From Larix kaempferi (taxonomy: Eukaryota > Streptophyta > Pinopsida > Pinales > Pinaceae): a DNA stretch of 64,000 bases. Both the position numbers and the translations under genes were made by a program. The stretch covers positions 377,001 to 441,000 of the forward strand of contig BSBM01000125.1 of the NCBI GenBank assembly GCA_027924585.1, given 5' to 3'. The notes below the pieces were generated by a model that was not told the DNA's origin, searched no databases, and worked only from the letters and a program-made list of their open reading frames with translations. This document shows, in pieces, positions 23,401 to 33,330 of this stretch; position 1 is the stretch's first letter, and the number at the start of each line of letters is the position of its first letter.

Positions 23401-24706
23401 ATCAAATAAAATAAAACAATTATAGTTACAATGGAAATGCTCAATGAAAAAATGAAATGTATTTACTTATGACCAATTTTGTATGGAATGAATTTTGCAG
23501 CTGTCATATTTTTGCAAAATTCCTGTACTATGAAAATTTGAAATGTTTAATACTAAAAGCATTTGCTTGCTATTTGAATAGGATAGAGATTAAGAAAAGT
23601 TACAATGTATTTGTATAGGAAATAACAATGTATGTTTTTCATGAAAACAATGGAATATTCTATACTGTAATTACTGTTGTTATTTTAGCTATAGGGTAGA
23701 AAATGAAATACCACTTCAATCACTATACTTATCTATCGAATCAATTGGCAGTATGCCTATCTTTTCATTTATACTTAATTTGCTTCTCTACACTAGAGTA
23801 GGATGCATAAAATAGCATGTGGAAAAATGTAGAGATTGGATTTTCAATTCAGAATATCATTACACTTTGACATTCAAACTTGAAATAAAATCAGAAATCA
23901 ATTCTTCTTCAAAATAGAGATTACTAAATTTTCTTTTACTAAACAGAACTATTAACCGAAATAAAATAGGAAACAGTAAAACCTGGATAAATTTGTAGGG
24001 AACAAACAGCCCAAGAAGACTGTTCCACCCAACCAATTCCTGAAGACAGTCAAGTACTTTCCTTAGGACCCCCGAGCATGTTCATTGAACCACCAAGAGG
24101 AAGAAACTTAGGAATTTAGGATCTCCACTTGCAGTAGCACTAACTGTGGAATCTTCAAGTACTAGCAGTCCAAAAGACCTGCACCAGCACCTCTAGTTCT
24201 TCTTAGCAATGGTATGCAGACTTATAATTGCACTCACAACTAGCCTCCATATTCGAATCTCTTAGTGATCACCTGATGCATATGAGGAAATATTTCTGCA
24301 GAAAATATTGTGTAAGAGCTGCCTGCCCAATTCGAATTTGCCTTAAGTAGGTTGCCTAGGCCTTTTCAGTTGTTACTTGGTCATTAAATGAGTTGCCTTC
24401 CCACTCCCACCACCTGGGGGATAATGCCACATTTTTAGGGGTAGTTGTCCCATAGCCAACAGCTAGTGGTGTAGTGCAATTGCTGCCATCTGTCCCATAC
24501 CTCCAACAACTTCCATTCCTCCTAGTGGGTCAGTGAACACTCATTTAACAGCCCCCTTGGGTGTTTGTCTCCTACTTAATCTATTTAAATAATAATAATC
24601 AGTAATTACATTCATCCTTGATCATAATTACAAAACCTTTTAATTAAATTTAACATAAATTATTTTGCTAATAAAATAATAATTTCAAAAATTTGGGTAG
24701 GTGACA
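20476..24706 (+). mobile_element. 4.2-kb LTR-type insertion with 5-bp target duplication
   Basis: The segment starts TGTAACATCCCATATTTT and ends TTTGGGTAGGTGACA, with TG...CA borders and inverted ends. It is flanked by direct CCTTG repeats (20471-20475 and 24707-24711), the 5-bp duplication left by LTR-element integration. Removing it and one CCTTG restores an open exon of the minus-strand gene. No primer site, polypurine tract or polyprotein is seen inside, so it is most simply a solo LTR of unusual length (4,231 bp). A heavily eroded non-autonomous element is the alternative. The opening matches the 12025-14989 LTR read on the minus strand. Confidence 0.75.
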
Positions 24707-25195
24707 CCTTGTTAGGTGAGGGGCAGATGGATATCTCATGTGTCTGCTATAGAGGACATCAACACCCTTTCTAGGAGTGGAGCCTCTCTTGTACACTTGT
24801 GCCTTTTGCACATTTGGAATACGACGAGATCCAACTGTTGACAGTCTATGAAGTATAGAGGCTGGTGGCTACAATGACCAATACTGATGTAGTTAGAAAT
24901 GCATTGGTCAATGAAATAGCATGTATTAACAAACTAACAATGATGGAATACATACCAATGTACTGTATACTTCAATCAATTCTAAGAAACTGTCTGCCAC
25001 CCATTGTGTCTCCATGGGCATGCTATCGCTTGTATTCCCACCAGGGTGGAGCTCACTAGATGAAATCATTTCCCTCTGAGGGGGATCTACAACCTACAAT
25101 TTAGAAAATTGTAAATATTAGATCGTGTGGCATTAATTAAGTAACATGTGATTAGAAACTAACATGTATTAAAATAATGTCATGTTGAAATAGTT

Positions 25196-25760
25196 ACCTC
25201 AGCTTGAGATGTTGTCACTGAAGGTATGACAACATCTTGTAACTCAGACGGTTCTGCTGCATGAGCCTCTTGCCCCTCATGCCCTTCTGGTAGCAAATGG
25301 AAGTTTTAAATCATTAAAAATATTAGCAATCTATATATGTGTATAGTAAGGAAAAATAATTTACAAATGACACTAAATTGTTAACTGGATTTACTCATGT
25401 ATTAAAATAATGTCATGTTGAAATAGTTACCTTGGCGTGAGATGTTGTCGCTGAAAGTATGACAACATCATCTACATCGGGCGGTGCTGCTACATGAGCC
25501 TCTTGCCCCTCATGCCCTTCTGGTAGCAACTACAAGTTTTAAAATCATTAAAAAATAATTTACAAATGACACTAAATTGTTAACTGGATCTACTCATGTA
25601 TTAAAATAATGTCATGTTGAAATAGTTACCTCATTGTGATTTGTTGTCATTGAAAGTATGACAACATCATCTACATCGGGTGGTGCCAGTGCATGAGCCT
25701 ATGAACTATGATCTGCATCATCGATGCAAAGGTATTCAGCCTCGTGCCCTTCTTGTAGCA
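25196..25760 (-). repeat. tandemly triplicated exon-plus-intron module
   Basis: Three copies (about 25196-25300, 25437-25545, 25636-25765) of a small exon and part of its intron follow each other. Two encode versions of EGHEGQEAHVAAPPDVDDVV; the third has an insertion encoding EYLCIDDAD. Each copy ends at a GTAACTATTTC donor and carries intron sequence with AATAATGTCATGTT and ATTTGTAAATTATTTTT-like blocks. The period is about 200-240 bp. Peptides are acidic and low in hydrophobic residues, so copy number can vary without harming a fold. Confidence 0.75.
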
Positions 25761-25897
25761 ACTACAAGTTTTAAAATCATTAAAAATATTAGCAATCTAT
25801 ATATATGTGTATAGTAAGGAAAAATAATTTACAAATGACACTAAATTGTTAACCACTTACTTACCTATGTGAAATACCCAGTAAAGGTATCATCTGT

Positions 25898-26552
25898 TTA
25901 AAAAGGACCAAAGCAATGATGGCCGCATAGTGTACATGGGTGGGGTTGTCGGCTGTTCTCATGAGGTCCAGGTCTAGTGCCACTACTAGATTCTCCTGGA
26001 CCACTGGAAGGTGGTGGATCTACCCCACTGGGTGGTGGTGGATCTACCCCACCGAGAGGTGGTAGATCTACCCCACCGACAGGTGATGGCTCTACTCCAC
26101 CCATAGATGGTGCCTCTGGTGGCCCTTCGTGGTACGTACCTTGAAGGTACGTGCTATGGCGAACAGCCGCCTGTTCCAACAGTAGGAAGGACTCTTGTGT
26201 CTCTAGGACCAACTGATGTGCAGGTAGCACATCTATCCTGGGTAACTTCCTGCGAGGTGGAGCTACAGGGCGATTGGGATCTATATGCCTCGCATTGGGA
26301 CATTGCTGAGGCATCCCCAACCCAACGGCCTGGTACTCCAAGATATCAAAATAGTGGACATGCTTCCCCATCACAAATTCGGCGTATGTCTTTCTCAGAA
26401 AATATAGAGGCATTTCCCTATTGTTGTGTGGTGGTGCATCAAACACCATGTACCATCGATCTATCCAGTTATCTATGAATGGTTGATATGTACACCACTT
26501 GATAGAAATGTGCCTTTTGTTTGCATTTGGGATTTCAGCCGTCTGTGGATCT
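25898..26552 (-). pseudogene. main exon of the minus-strand transposon-like gene
   Basis: After an acceptor (TCTTTAG at 26553) the exon encodes about 215 residues. It contains W-x-x-YQPFIDNWIDRWYMVF, then HVHYFDILEYQAVGLGMPQQ, followed by a Pro/Gly-rich stretch with four imperfect repeats of the GGVDPPP type and a His/Cys-containing end. The first half has the rhythm of the plant mobile domain found in Mutator- and gypsy-related proteins, but the match is weak and I do not assert it. The phase at the acceptor agrees with the upstream exon (TTTAG joined to AGATCC). The ORF stop at 25898 may be beyond a donor site. Confidence 0.5.
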
Positions 26553-26609
26553 CTAAAGAGGGAAAATATATGTTGTTTTGAGATTTTCAACTTCTTAACT
26601 TATTTGTAC

Positions 26610-26820
26610 CTAAATCCATCCTCATATTGTTGCCTCTTTCTTTCTCTGAATGTGACAATATATTGCAGTGCACCATTAGACCTACTAAAGGTCTCTATCA
26701 TTGCATCCAAATTGGATGCAAGCATAAGATGCCTATCATCAACAATAGTAATCGAGGCTCGAATTTCTTGGAGCCTATGGATTTCTCTTTGGATGTCTGA
26801 GTGTGCATCCATGGTCGTCA
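26610..26820 (-). pseudogene. coiled-coil exon of the minus-strand transposon-like gene
   Basis: Bordered by TTGATTGCAG and GTACAAATAA. It encodes MDAHSDIQREIHRLQEIRA at its start, then NLDAMIETFSRS and FRERKRQQYEDGF. The heptad-like pattern and charge suggest a helical, possibly dimerising segment. No family was recognised. The donor phase fits the next exon exactly. Confidence 0.55.
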
Positions 26821-26989
26821 CTGCAATCAAAAAATAAAAATAAAAACAAATCATTAGAAATGTATACATGTGCTATAATGACATCTCGCAAAAATGAAAA
26901 ATGTACAAACTTTGTGCAAGAACAAATACATTACAAACATAAATATCATCTCAGGCATACATTACAAACAAAAATATCATTTCATATGA

Positions 26990-27660
26990 CCATTGCAGGC
27001 ATACATTATGGGTCCTTGCGAGCATAAGGGTGGAGACCATGCGGGCATAAAGAAGAGCCTGAAATATCATTTGTAAATCTATGGTTTTTGGGGTGTTGGT
27101 GCATCCCAATCAGTTGCAACTAACAGAATTATCTTGTGAACAGGATTTTCATTGATGAAAACATTAATGACAAAGGTGTAAATGGCATGATGACAAGCAA
27201 ACAAGGTGACTTGACAAGGACTTGGAAAAGACAAGACAAAAGACAAGGTGATGGGCATTGGCACACCTAATGAGCCAAATGACCCATACTGTGATCATTT
27301 GGAGTTGGTCCTAATACCCTAGACAAGGATGACTTGGAGATAACACGTGACATGAACAAAGAAGCTTGAAGTTGAAACTTGGCAAGGAGATTGGGGGCAT
27401 CCCTTATGGCATCTGGGGGCATATAGAAATGAAGTTGATGGACATGCGGGCATGTGGACAAGGTGGCATGGGGGCATCTTGAAGATGCATATGCAGGCAT
27501 GTTTGTGGAAGATACGGGCATCCTGGAGGAATTCCAAAGACCCCCATGTGGGAAATTGAAGAAGGTCTAGCTGCAGGCATGTTCAAAGGCATAAATATGG
27601 CCCTTGCGGGCATGAGTTACAAGCTAGTGCAGGCATGCTGGAAGCAAAATAAAATGGTGA
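26990..27660 (+). repeat. dispersed GCRGGCAT motif cluster
   Basis: The octamer GCGGGCAT or GCAGGCAT, or a close variant (GGGGGCAT), recurs about a dozen times within 650 bp at irregular spacing, for example near 26998, 27041, 27401, 27417, 27446, 27470, 27494, 27516, 27574, 27607 and 27630. Spacing is irregular, so this is not a simple tandem array. It overlaps the copia-type LTR. Function unknown. Confidence 0.5.
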
Positions 27661-27830
27661 TGATGTGGGTATGAAGACCACGTTTAGGTGGGAAAAAGAA
27701 AGTCTAAATAAATACATACATATATATATTTATAATTTATGAGGTGTTTATGGAAATCAAATTAAAATTTGATTTAAAATATAGGCTCACTGATTCACCC
27801 CCCCCTCTCAGTGAGCCATTGTGTCTAACA
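27094..27830 (-). mobile_element. copia-type LTR
   Basis: On the minus strand it opens TGTTAGACACAATGGCTCAC, passes a GAGAGGGGGGGGTGAATCAG block typical of many plant copia LTRs, and closes CACCAACA. TG...CA borders are present; a clear 5-bp target duplication is not, so it may be a truncated or rearranged solo LTR. It lies between the proposed first segment and the coiled-coil exon of the minus-strand gene. Confidence 0.55.
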
Positions 27831-28120
27831 GGTTGGATGTAAAATTCATTAAGGGATTGATAGTACGGAGGAATTAACATATTTTAAATAACAAATTTTA
27901 TAATTTTAGTTTTGGTATTTCATTTACAAAGATTTTTAGTTTAGGGAAACATACAAATTTATATTTTTAATGATGAAATGAAGAAATTATTTGGATGCTT
28001 ACCTTTCCAATCCTCCTTGTAAGATGAAATCTCCCTTGTTGAGCGTTCGTGTTTTGAGAAAACGATGGGTAAAACAATGTCGCGGTCCGCGGACTTTTTT
28101 TTTTTTTGGTTATATTAACC

Positions 28121-28190
28121 AAAACGCGCATGCGTTATAGTGATACATAACGCGTGCGCGTTATGTATCACTATAACGCGCACGCGTTTT
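28121..28190. repeat. 70-bp CpG-rich near-perfect palindrome
   Basis: Two 35-bp arms (28121-28155 and 28156-28190) match at about 31 of 35 positions, with no spacer. They are built from CGCGCATGCGTTATAG / TGATACATAACGCG-like blocks. It is immediately preceded by a smaller palindrome TTGGTTATATTAACCAA (28106-28122) and, at about 28086-28095, by GTCCGCGGAC. This cluster of CpG palindromes in AT-rich DNA upstream of the minus-strand gene could be the subterminal or promoter region of a DNA transposon. Confidence 0.85.
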
Positions 28191-28470
28191 GGAATCCTAT
28201 CCTACATGTCAATTAACATGGCAGGGTCGGATTCCACCCATGCCTACTTCTAAGTAACACGCGCATGTTTCTAATTTACACAATTCTCATGCGTTTTGCG
28301 TATGCATGATTGCACCTAAAGGGTCCCTCAACTTCGTGAGAGGGCCAATGTAATAATTTAAAATTAATAATTCATTTACAAATGTATTGACCTCACTTGG
28401 TCAATAATGTCAATTCAAATAATAACATATGGTCCTTAATAAATATAAATTTTTTGGGTTCTTCGGTGTA

Positions 28471-28833
28471 TTACAGTTTAATATATGGGGTGTAATCGAA
28501 CCTCCTTCCCCATGACTCTTTCCCAATTTTGTAAAAAACAATCCCATACCTCCGTCCTCGAGCCTTTCCAACCACTTCTTTATCCACAAATTCCATAACA
28601 TTACTCATCTTCATATCTCTTCCGAAAACCAATTCCACCTCTTCCCCTCTCGGGTTGGCGCACTTTGATTTATTCTTTCGATCCCTACACTTGTTAGCCG
28701 AACCTGAGTCGTGAGTCTGAATATCATCCGAAGCCCTAGGATTCGAATCCCCCAATTGATGCGAGCTATTATTAGAGGAGGGGGAACTCCTGTGAATTCC
28801 TGGACCTATTGACGCTTTACTATACTTGATCAC
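28471..28833 (-). pseudogene. possible LINE-type ORF1 (DUF4283-like) N-terminal fragment
   Basis: A 120-codon frame whose end reads VVGKARGRRYGIVFYKIGKE followed by SWGRRF. It resembles the start of the DUF4283 domain (VGK-x-x-GRR...W) found in plant LINE ORF1 proteins, with a polar Ser/Asn-rich leader before it. It ends at a TAA soon after. No endonuclease or reverse transcriptase follows. The match is short, so confidence is low. Sequence upstream (28846-29140) has only short frames. Confidence 0.3.
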
Positions 28834-29140
28834 AATCGAGAACTATTAGATGAACATCCTGAGCCAAGGATTCGATGCTAGGTAGACTTGTGTTAGAGCC
28901 CCTTTGTGCCTACAAACCCATTCTAGGCATGCACTGGTATAGTTGCGTCCCCAAAGAAATGCGCTAGCGCTTCGCTCCAGTCTGCTCTCTGCAAGCATGA
29001 AGGGAGGACCTCCTACCCCCAGGAGAAAGGTTGAAACAAACAAGAGGAGGACGAGGGGAATTCCACTCAGCAGTGAGGAGGCCCTTGAAACCCTAGATCT
29101 ATTGACAAACCACTCTCCTGAACGGAAACTAGAACCTTGA

Positions 29141-30352
29141 TATGAGAAGCCGAAGTGGGATGACTAAAACCCTCCATCATATGGATATTTTTTAATTTTA
29201 TCATATTATTACTTTAACTTATACTTAATGTTTTTAAAATATATGGTTATTAATACTTAAAGCATTAATGAATCTTTATTTTCAATTTAAAAAATTTCAC
29301 CCCAAAATACTTAATGTTTATTGTAGAACACTTATCAACTTAATTAGAGGATGATATGGGTGACCATTTATTAATAGTAACTATTGCAAGATATATTATC
29401 ATATAATTTTTTATTAATTAGAGATATTAAAAGTGTTTTTTTTTATAAGTAGAGGTATGAGTCCTAAGTTTAATTCAACCAGTGTGATCTTTATTTAGTA
29501 AAATTATTCCATATCCTTAATTTTATTAGATATTAATAAATACTTACATAAATCATTTTGTTGAGTCCCTTTTAATATATCTTTGCAATTAAAAAACCAT
29601 ATTTTTAGTAGATTTTCCTTATTTTTACTAAATAACCATTTCTATACCCCAATACCTACAAGCCCTCATACCCTATATACCCATACATACAATATCTTAA
29701 CATTAATGTTCACATTTAAAAAACCTCTTTTATGAATGAATGTGATCATATATAATATAAATGGAAAACAAGGTATATATAATATAAATGGAAAACAAGG
29801 TGAAGCAACCTTATATTTTTCTTTTTTAATTAAGAGGGTTAACCTCTAAGGAGCGGTGGATTTGACTAAAAAGTATTTTTTGGTGGAGAAAGTGTCTATA
29901 TATCGAAAACATTAAATTAAAAAATGAAAAAAATAAATTTCTTATGTCGGTCATAAAAATTTAAATAATAATAAAAATAAGAAATAAGAATACAAGTGTC
30001 AAATTGGTTAAATCTATCTTATATAAATTATATAAATAAGATAAAACAAGTATAGATAAAACAATCAAAATAAATCCGGAATAAGAATTCAGGGAAATTC
30101 AAAATAAATCCGGAATAAGAATACTACTGTATATTTCAAAGAAGGGAAATTCGGGTATGTTGAAAAGTGAAAGAAAAGTTTACACCTAAAAGGATCTGAT
30201 CATCTATGAAATTGATTGATTGAGTTTATGTTAATTTAACTAACCGATAATTTGTGGAGTTGCATCCGATGAGAAAAAGTGGTGTGTTTGTTTGTTGTAT
30301 GTAAATAGAAGCGGATAAAGTATTTTAAAATTGAGTTTCCTGTGTATAAACA
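29141..30352. other. AT-rich intergenic and upstream region
   Basis: Strongly AT-rich with a local duplication of TATATAATATAAATGGAAAA at about 29752-29801 and of AAATCCGGAATAAGAAT at about 30072-30124. No coding sequence on either strand has family support. It would contain the promoter of the 306-codon ORF if that is a gene; TATA-like runs near 30320-30350 are not decisive. Confidence 0.5.
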
Positions 30353-31273
30353 ATGGAGTTGCAGTTGGAGATGAGGAGCTACATGGATCCCCTGACGGAG
30401 AACGCAGCAGTTGGTTTGCACGCGGGGCTCTACTGGAACATACTGGACAAATGCCTCACACGCGCTCTCATCAATTCCCCATTTCATGCCCCTCATCACC
30501 ATGCCGCCTCCTCGTCCTGCTCCTGCGCCTGGGTGAGAGAAAACATGCAGCGATTGGGATGGGTAGACAGAGCATGGGCAGACCCCCCTCTCTTTTCTCC
30601 AGACTACAATTACAGCTCCAATGGAGATGGAGACGGAGAGGGAGAGGGAGAGGGTAGAAAAATATTCAGCCTTCAACTCCCCTCGGTGTTGCAGGAATCA
30701 AATTCAAAAATAATGTTTCTCATTTCCATTTCAATTGCGTGGCCAATCCCCTCTGTCGCTCTCTGCTCACCCTCGCAACGTTCTCATTTTATTGATTATC
30801 TCCAGAAACAAACTTCAGAGGGAATCGATGCATATACATACGTATATGCCCGCTCTCCACCTCCTCTCTCGACCTCCACGCCCACTGAAGCCGAAGCTGA
30901 GGGCGATATAAATAGAGATGGAAATGGTGATGCACGTGACGGCCAAGAAGATCAAGATCTGCATGCACGTGACGGCCAAGAAGATCAAGATGATGATGAT
31001 GTACTCATGCATATGCCTTTCCCTTTTGATAATGATGATGATGTACTTATGAATATGCCTTTCCCTTTTGATAATGATGATGATAACAATCTCCCGGATG
31101 AGGAGGAGGAGAACTCAATTGCATATCCGCCGTCTCCTCCTCTATATAGCGACACAAATCATGAGCGTCGTCCCCCAGCAGAAGAAGACGACGACGAGGA
31201 GGAGATAGAGGGAGAGGTGGACGATGATCCAACCATGGTCGCCAGACCTTTCAAACTTCGCCGTCTCCAGTGA
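30353..31273 (+). CDS. intact 306-residue acidic protein, unidentified
   Basis: A single uninterrupted frame from ATG at 30353 (context ACAATGGAG) to TGA at 31273. I do not recognise a family. The N-terminal 60 residues (MELQLEMRSYMDPLTENAAV...) look folded and carry a His/Ser/Cys-rich stretch. Residues 85-100 are Gly/Glu/Asp repeats, and about 190-230 contain two acidic repeats with RDGQEDQD and two with MPFPFDND. The C-terminal third is Asp/Glu-rich, ending in a short basic tail FKLRRLQ. This suggests a nuclear, largely disordered acidic protein. A truncated copy with an in-frame TAG lies at 35870-36120. The intact state here, against decay all around, argues for a functional or very young gene. 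No introns are visible. Confidence 0.6.
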   Translation: MELQLEMRSYMDPLTENAAVGLHAGLYWNILDKCLTRALINSPFHAPHHHAASSSCSCAWVRENMQRLGWVDRAWADPPLFSPDYNYSSNGDGDGEGEGEGRKIFSLQLPSVLQESNSKIMFLISISIAWPIPSVALCSPSQRSHFIDYLQKQTSEGIDAYTYVYARSPPPLSTSTPTEAEAEGDINRDGNGDARDGQEDQDLHARDGQEDQDDDDVLMHMPFPFDNDDDVLMNMPFPFDNDDDNNLPDEEEENSIAYPPSPPLYSDTNHERRPPAEEDDDEEEIEGEVDDDPTMVARPFKLRRLQ

Positions 31274-32480
31274 ACAGCGAACTGCTATGGAAGATGAAGA
31301 TTTCGGTCACTTGATGTAGAAATTTGGTTGAAAGGATGTGCTAATTGTGGAGGGTTGTACTCTTGATGTTTTTGTTGTAGCATGGAAAACTAGCTTTTGC
31401 TTAATTGATGTTACAATGTAATTCAATTTTTTTTTTTTTTTTGTTCCAACTTATGTTGGTGGTTTTGTGAAGATTAGGGGTGCATGCTTCTTATATTTCG
31501 TTATGTTGGGATTACTAAGAATATAGTGTTATGTTGTTTTTATTAGTAATGCATGGCTATCACAAGGTTGAAGTTTTCATTTAAGTATTGTGGATTTAGA
31601 TTTCATCTTTGATATAAAAATGCTTAGGAATTGCATGATTGTAATACTCCTGTTTTGATTCTTGGAATATATTAAATTGGATCATGTAAACGATGTAAAT
31701 ACGTTAGTAAAGATTCCTATTGCAAAGATCAAGGACTATGTTCGACTATTGTAAATATATCTATATGGACTATGTTAGGCTTATCATGAAGATTTAAATA
31801 ATTAGCTACATAAATTATGTTGGATAATAATATAATGGTCCAAGATGGCAGTGTAAAGAGAACTAGAGGGTCTATAATTGTTAATAGAGGGAAAGACGAA
31901 AGGGGGGAATATGGGATAGTAAATCCTCTTTTACCAACTATAATCCTTAGAACTAATCCATTTTTTCCATATGCCCTAAATAAGTCATTTCCTTTGATTG
32001 CATGTGTGAGGTTGGTGGGAAAGTCTTCTCGTGAAGTTATGGAAGCATGGGATGGATAGACTTCTTATGACATTTACTGCAATCCTTCATTTCTATGGCC
32101 ATAAGTAAAGTTAGTGTCATTTTCATCAATCCTATCAACTCCATTGGAGTCTATCACTCATTTCCCATACAAAATTGAGACATTACATAATTTTCATGTT
32201 ATTCTATCCATTGACCCCTTGAAAGTTAGGCCATTCTTGAACTATCCCCCACCAAATACTTTGTCACAATTGCCTAGCCTTCAAGGTAAGGAACATTTAT
32301 TATATCATTTTGTCATGGACTATGCTATATACATCTGGATTTTTTGTATTTGTTAAATTTTTACATCCCCTTTGTATGGGATAAGTAGGCTCAGAATTGC
32401 TTTGATGCCTTGAGATGCGCCCTCACCCTTTCCCTACTAATAACTCCTAATTTTGAAAAATATTACATCCTTTACAATTC
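31274..32480 (+). other. 3' flank of the acidic ORF; degenerate retroelement sequence
   Basis: No intact gene. An 80-codon frame (31817-32059, with a counterpart at 36661-36903) and another (32114-32356, counterpart 36958-37182) are conserved between the duplicates only because the duplicates are young. They contain KSFPLIACVRLVGKSSREVM and LESITHFPYKIETLHNF. The second resembles the end of the right arm of the 14995-15912 inverted repeat. They are probably parts of the gypsy element whose RNase H and integrase follow. Confidence 0.45.
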
Positions 32481-32520
32481 CACATCACACTTCCCCATGG
32501 TTGGAGTCTTAATTAATGAA

Positions 32521-33330
32521 AAATAGAATCATGTATACCATGTCATCTACTACAGTAGAAAGAACCTTTTTAGGCTAGTGTTTTCTTACAATCATGAGGA
32601 TAAACTTGCCTTAGCTCTTCTTTCCTTTGTCCAAAATATGCATCGCTACATCCTCACCCACGGGACCAAAGTTATAGCTAATTTAAACCTCATGATGCAT
32701 CTCTTGAGCATATGCATAATCAATGGAAAGGTCACCCATTGGATCATCATCCTTCAAGAATACAACCTCGATTTGCTACTCCTAAGAGACATAAATCTTT
32801 GGCATTGATCGAATTTAATTTAGACCTTCCTATTTGTGCAATTGATCCCCCTCAATGATAATATACCAAATTAACATGTGTTCACCATTTCCTCTAATGA
32901 TCCTTAGTATGGCGATATTCTTGTTTACTTATGCATTGAGAAATTTAGTACTCATATTTCTCATAACGATAAATGTTGTATTCATTTGAAGATCCTTGAT
33001 ATCATCTCATTGGCTATTCCCTATACATGTGATAAATTGACATTATTTTCCATCATTGTCTTAACTTCATGAATATGAAAGAGTCTCAAATTATTGTCAC
33101 AATGATGCTTGTGGTGGTCACCTCTCATGCATTACCACTTCCCAAAAAATCATTCCAACTAGTTATTTTTGGTCTACCTTGTTTTTTGATTGCATTCATG
33201 TAGTTAAACACTTCCAAGGGAAATTGACTTTATGGAGTGCAAACCAATGTCAATTGGTGGCCATAAATATATTTTTGTGGCTATTGACTATTTCACCAAA
33301 TGATTAGAGGCCATGTTGAAATACAATAAC
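32521..33330 (+). pseudogene. Ty3/gypsy RNase H and integrase remnant, copy 1
   Basis: An RNase H-like part (about 32545-32808) reads YYSRKNLF, then HEDKLALALLSFVQNMHRYI and GKVTHWIIILQEYNLDLLLL. Next, in other frames, come the integrase zinc-binding region (about 33060-33180, HNDACGGHLS) and the start of the core (about 33230-33320, GGHKYIFVAIDYFTK). Order and spacing are those of a gypsy pol gene. Stops and shifts break it, and the catalytic remainder of the integrase is missing. Confidence 0.85.

Larger units (their letters stand above)
19925..28080 (-). pseudogene. multi-exon transposon-like gene, split by LTR insertions
   Basis: On the minus strand a series of exon-like segments with GT-AG borders can be followed. 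They are: a possible first segment (about 28080-28017) ending EISSYKEDWK before GTAAGC; a coiled-coil exon (26820-26610); a main exon (26552 to about 25900); a set of three related small exons (25760-25196); an exon interrupted at 24707/20475; and terminal exons at about 20330-20254, 20154-20090 and 19988-19925. The last ends DRGKSRKNK then TGA. No family is certain. The main exon vaguely resembles the plant mobile domain of transposon proteins. The short Ser/Pro-rich tail exons resemble those of the SET-TnpA gene at 58903-62718 (shared VDRGKS). A 4.2-kb LTR-type element lies in one exon and an LTR in the first intron. Confidence 0.5.

Noticed and set aside
26107-26478. 123-codon plus-strand frame opposite the main exon of the minus-strand gene
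   Set aside because: Antisense shadow of the coding exon, which has better splice and composition support.
30236-30676. 146-codon minus-strand frame and a 108-codon plus-strand frame overlapping the acidic ORF
   Set aside because: Shadows of the 306-codon frame; no family resemblance and biased only by its codons.
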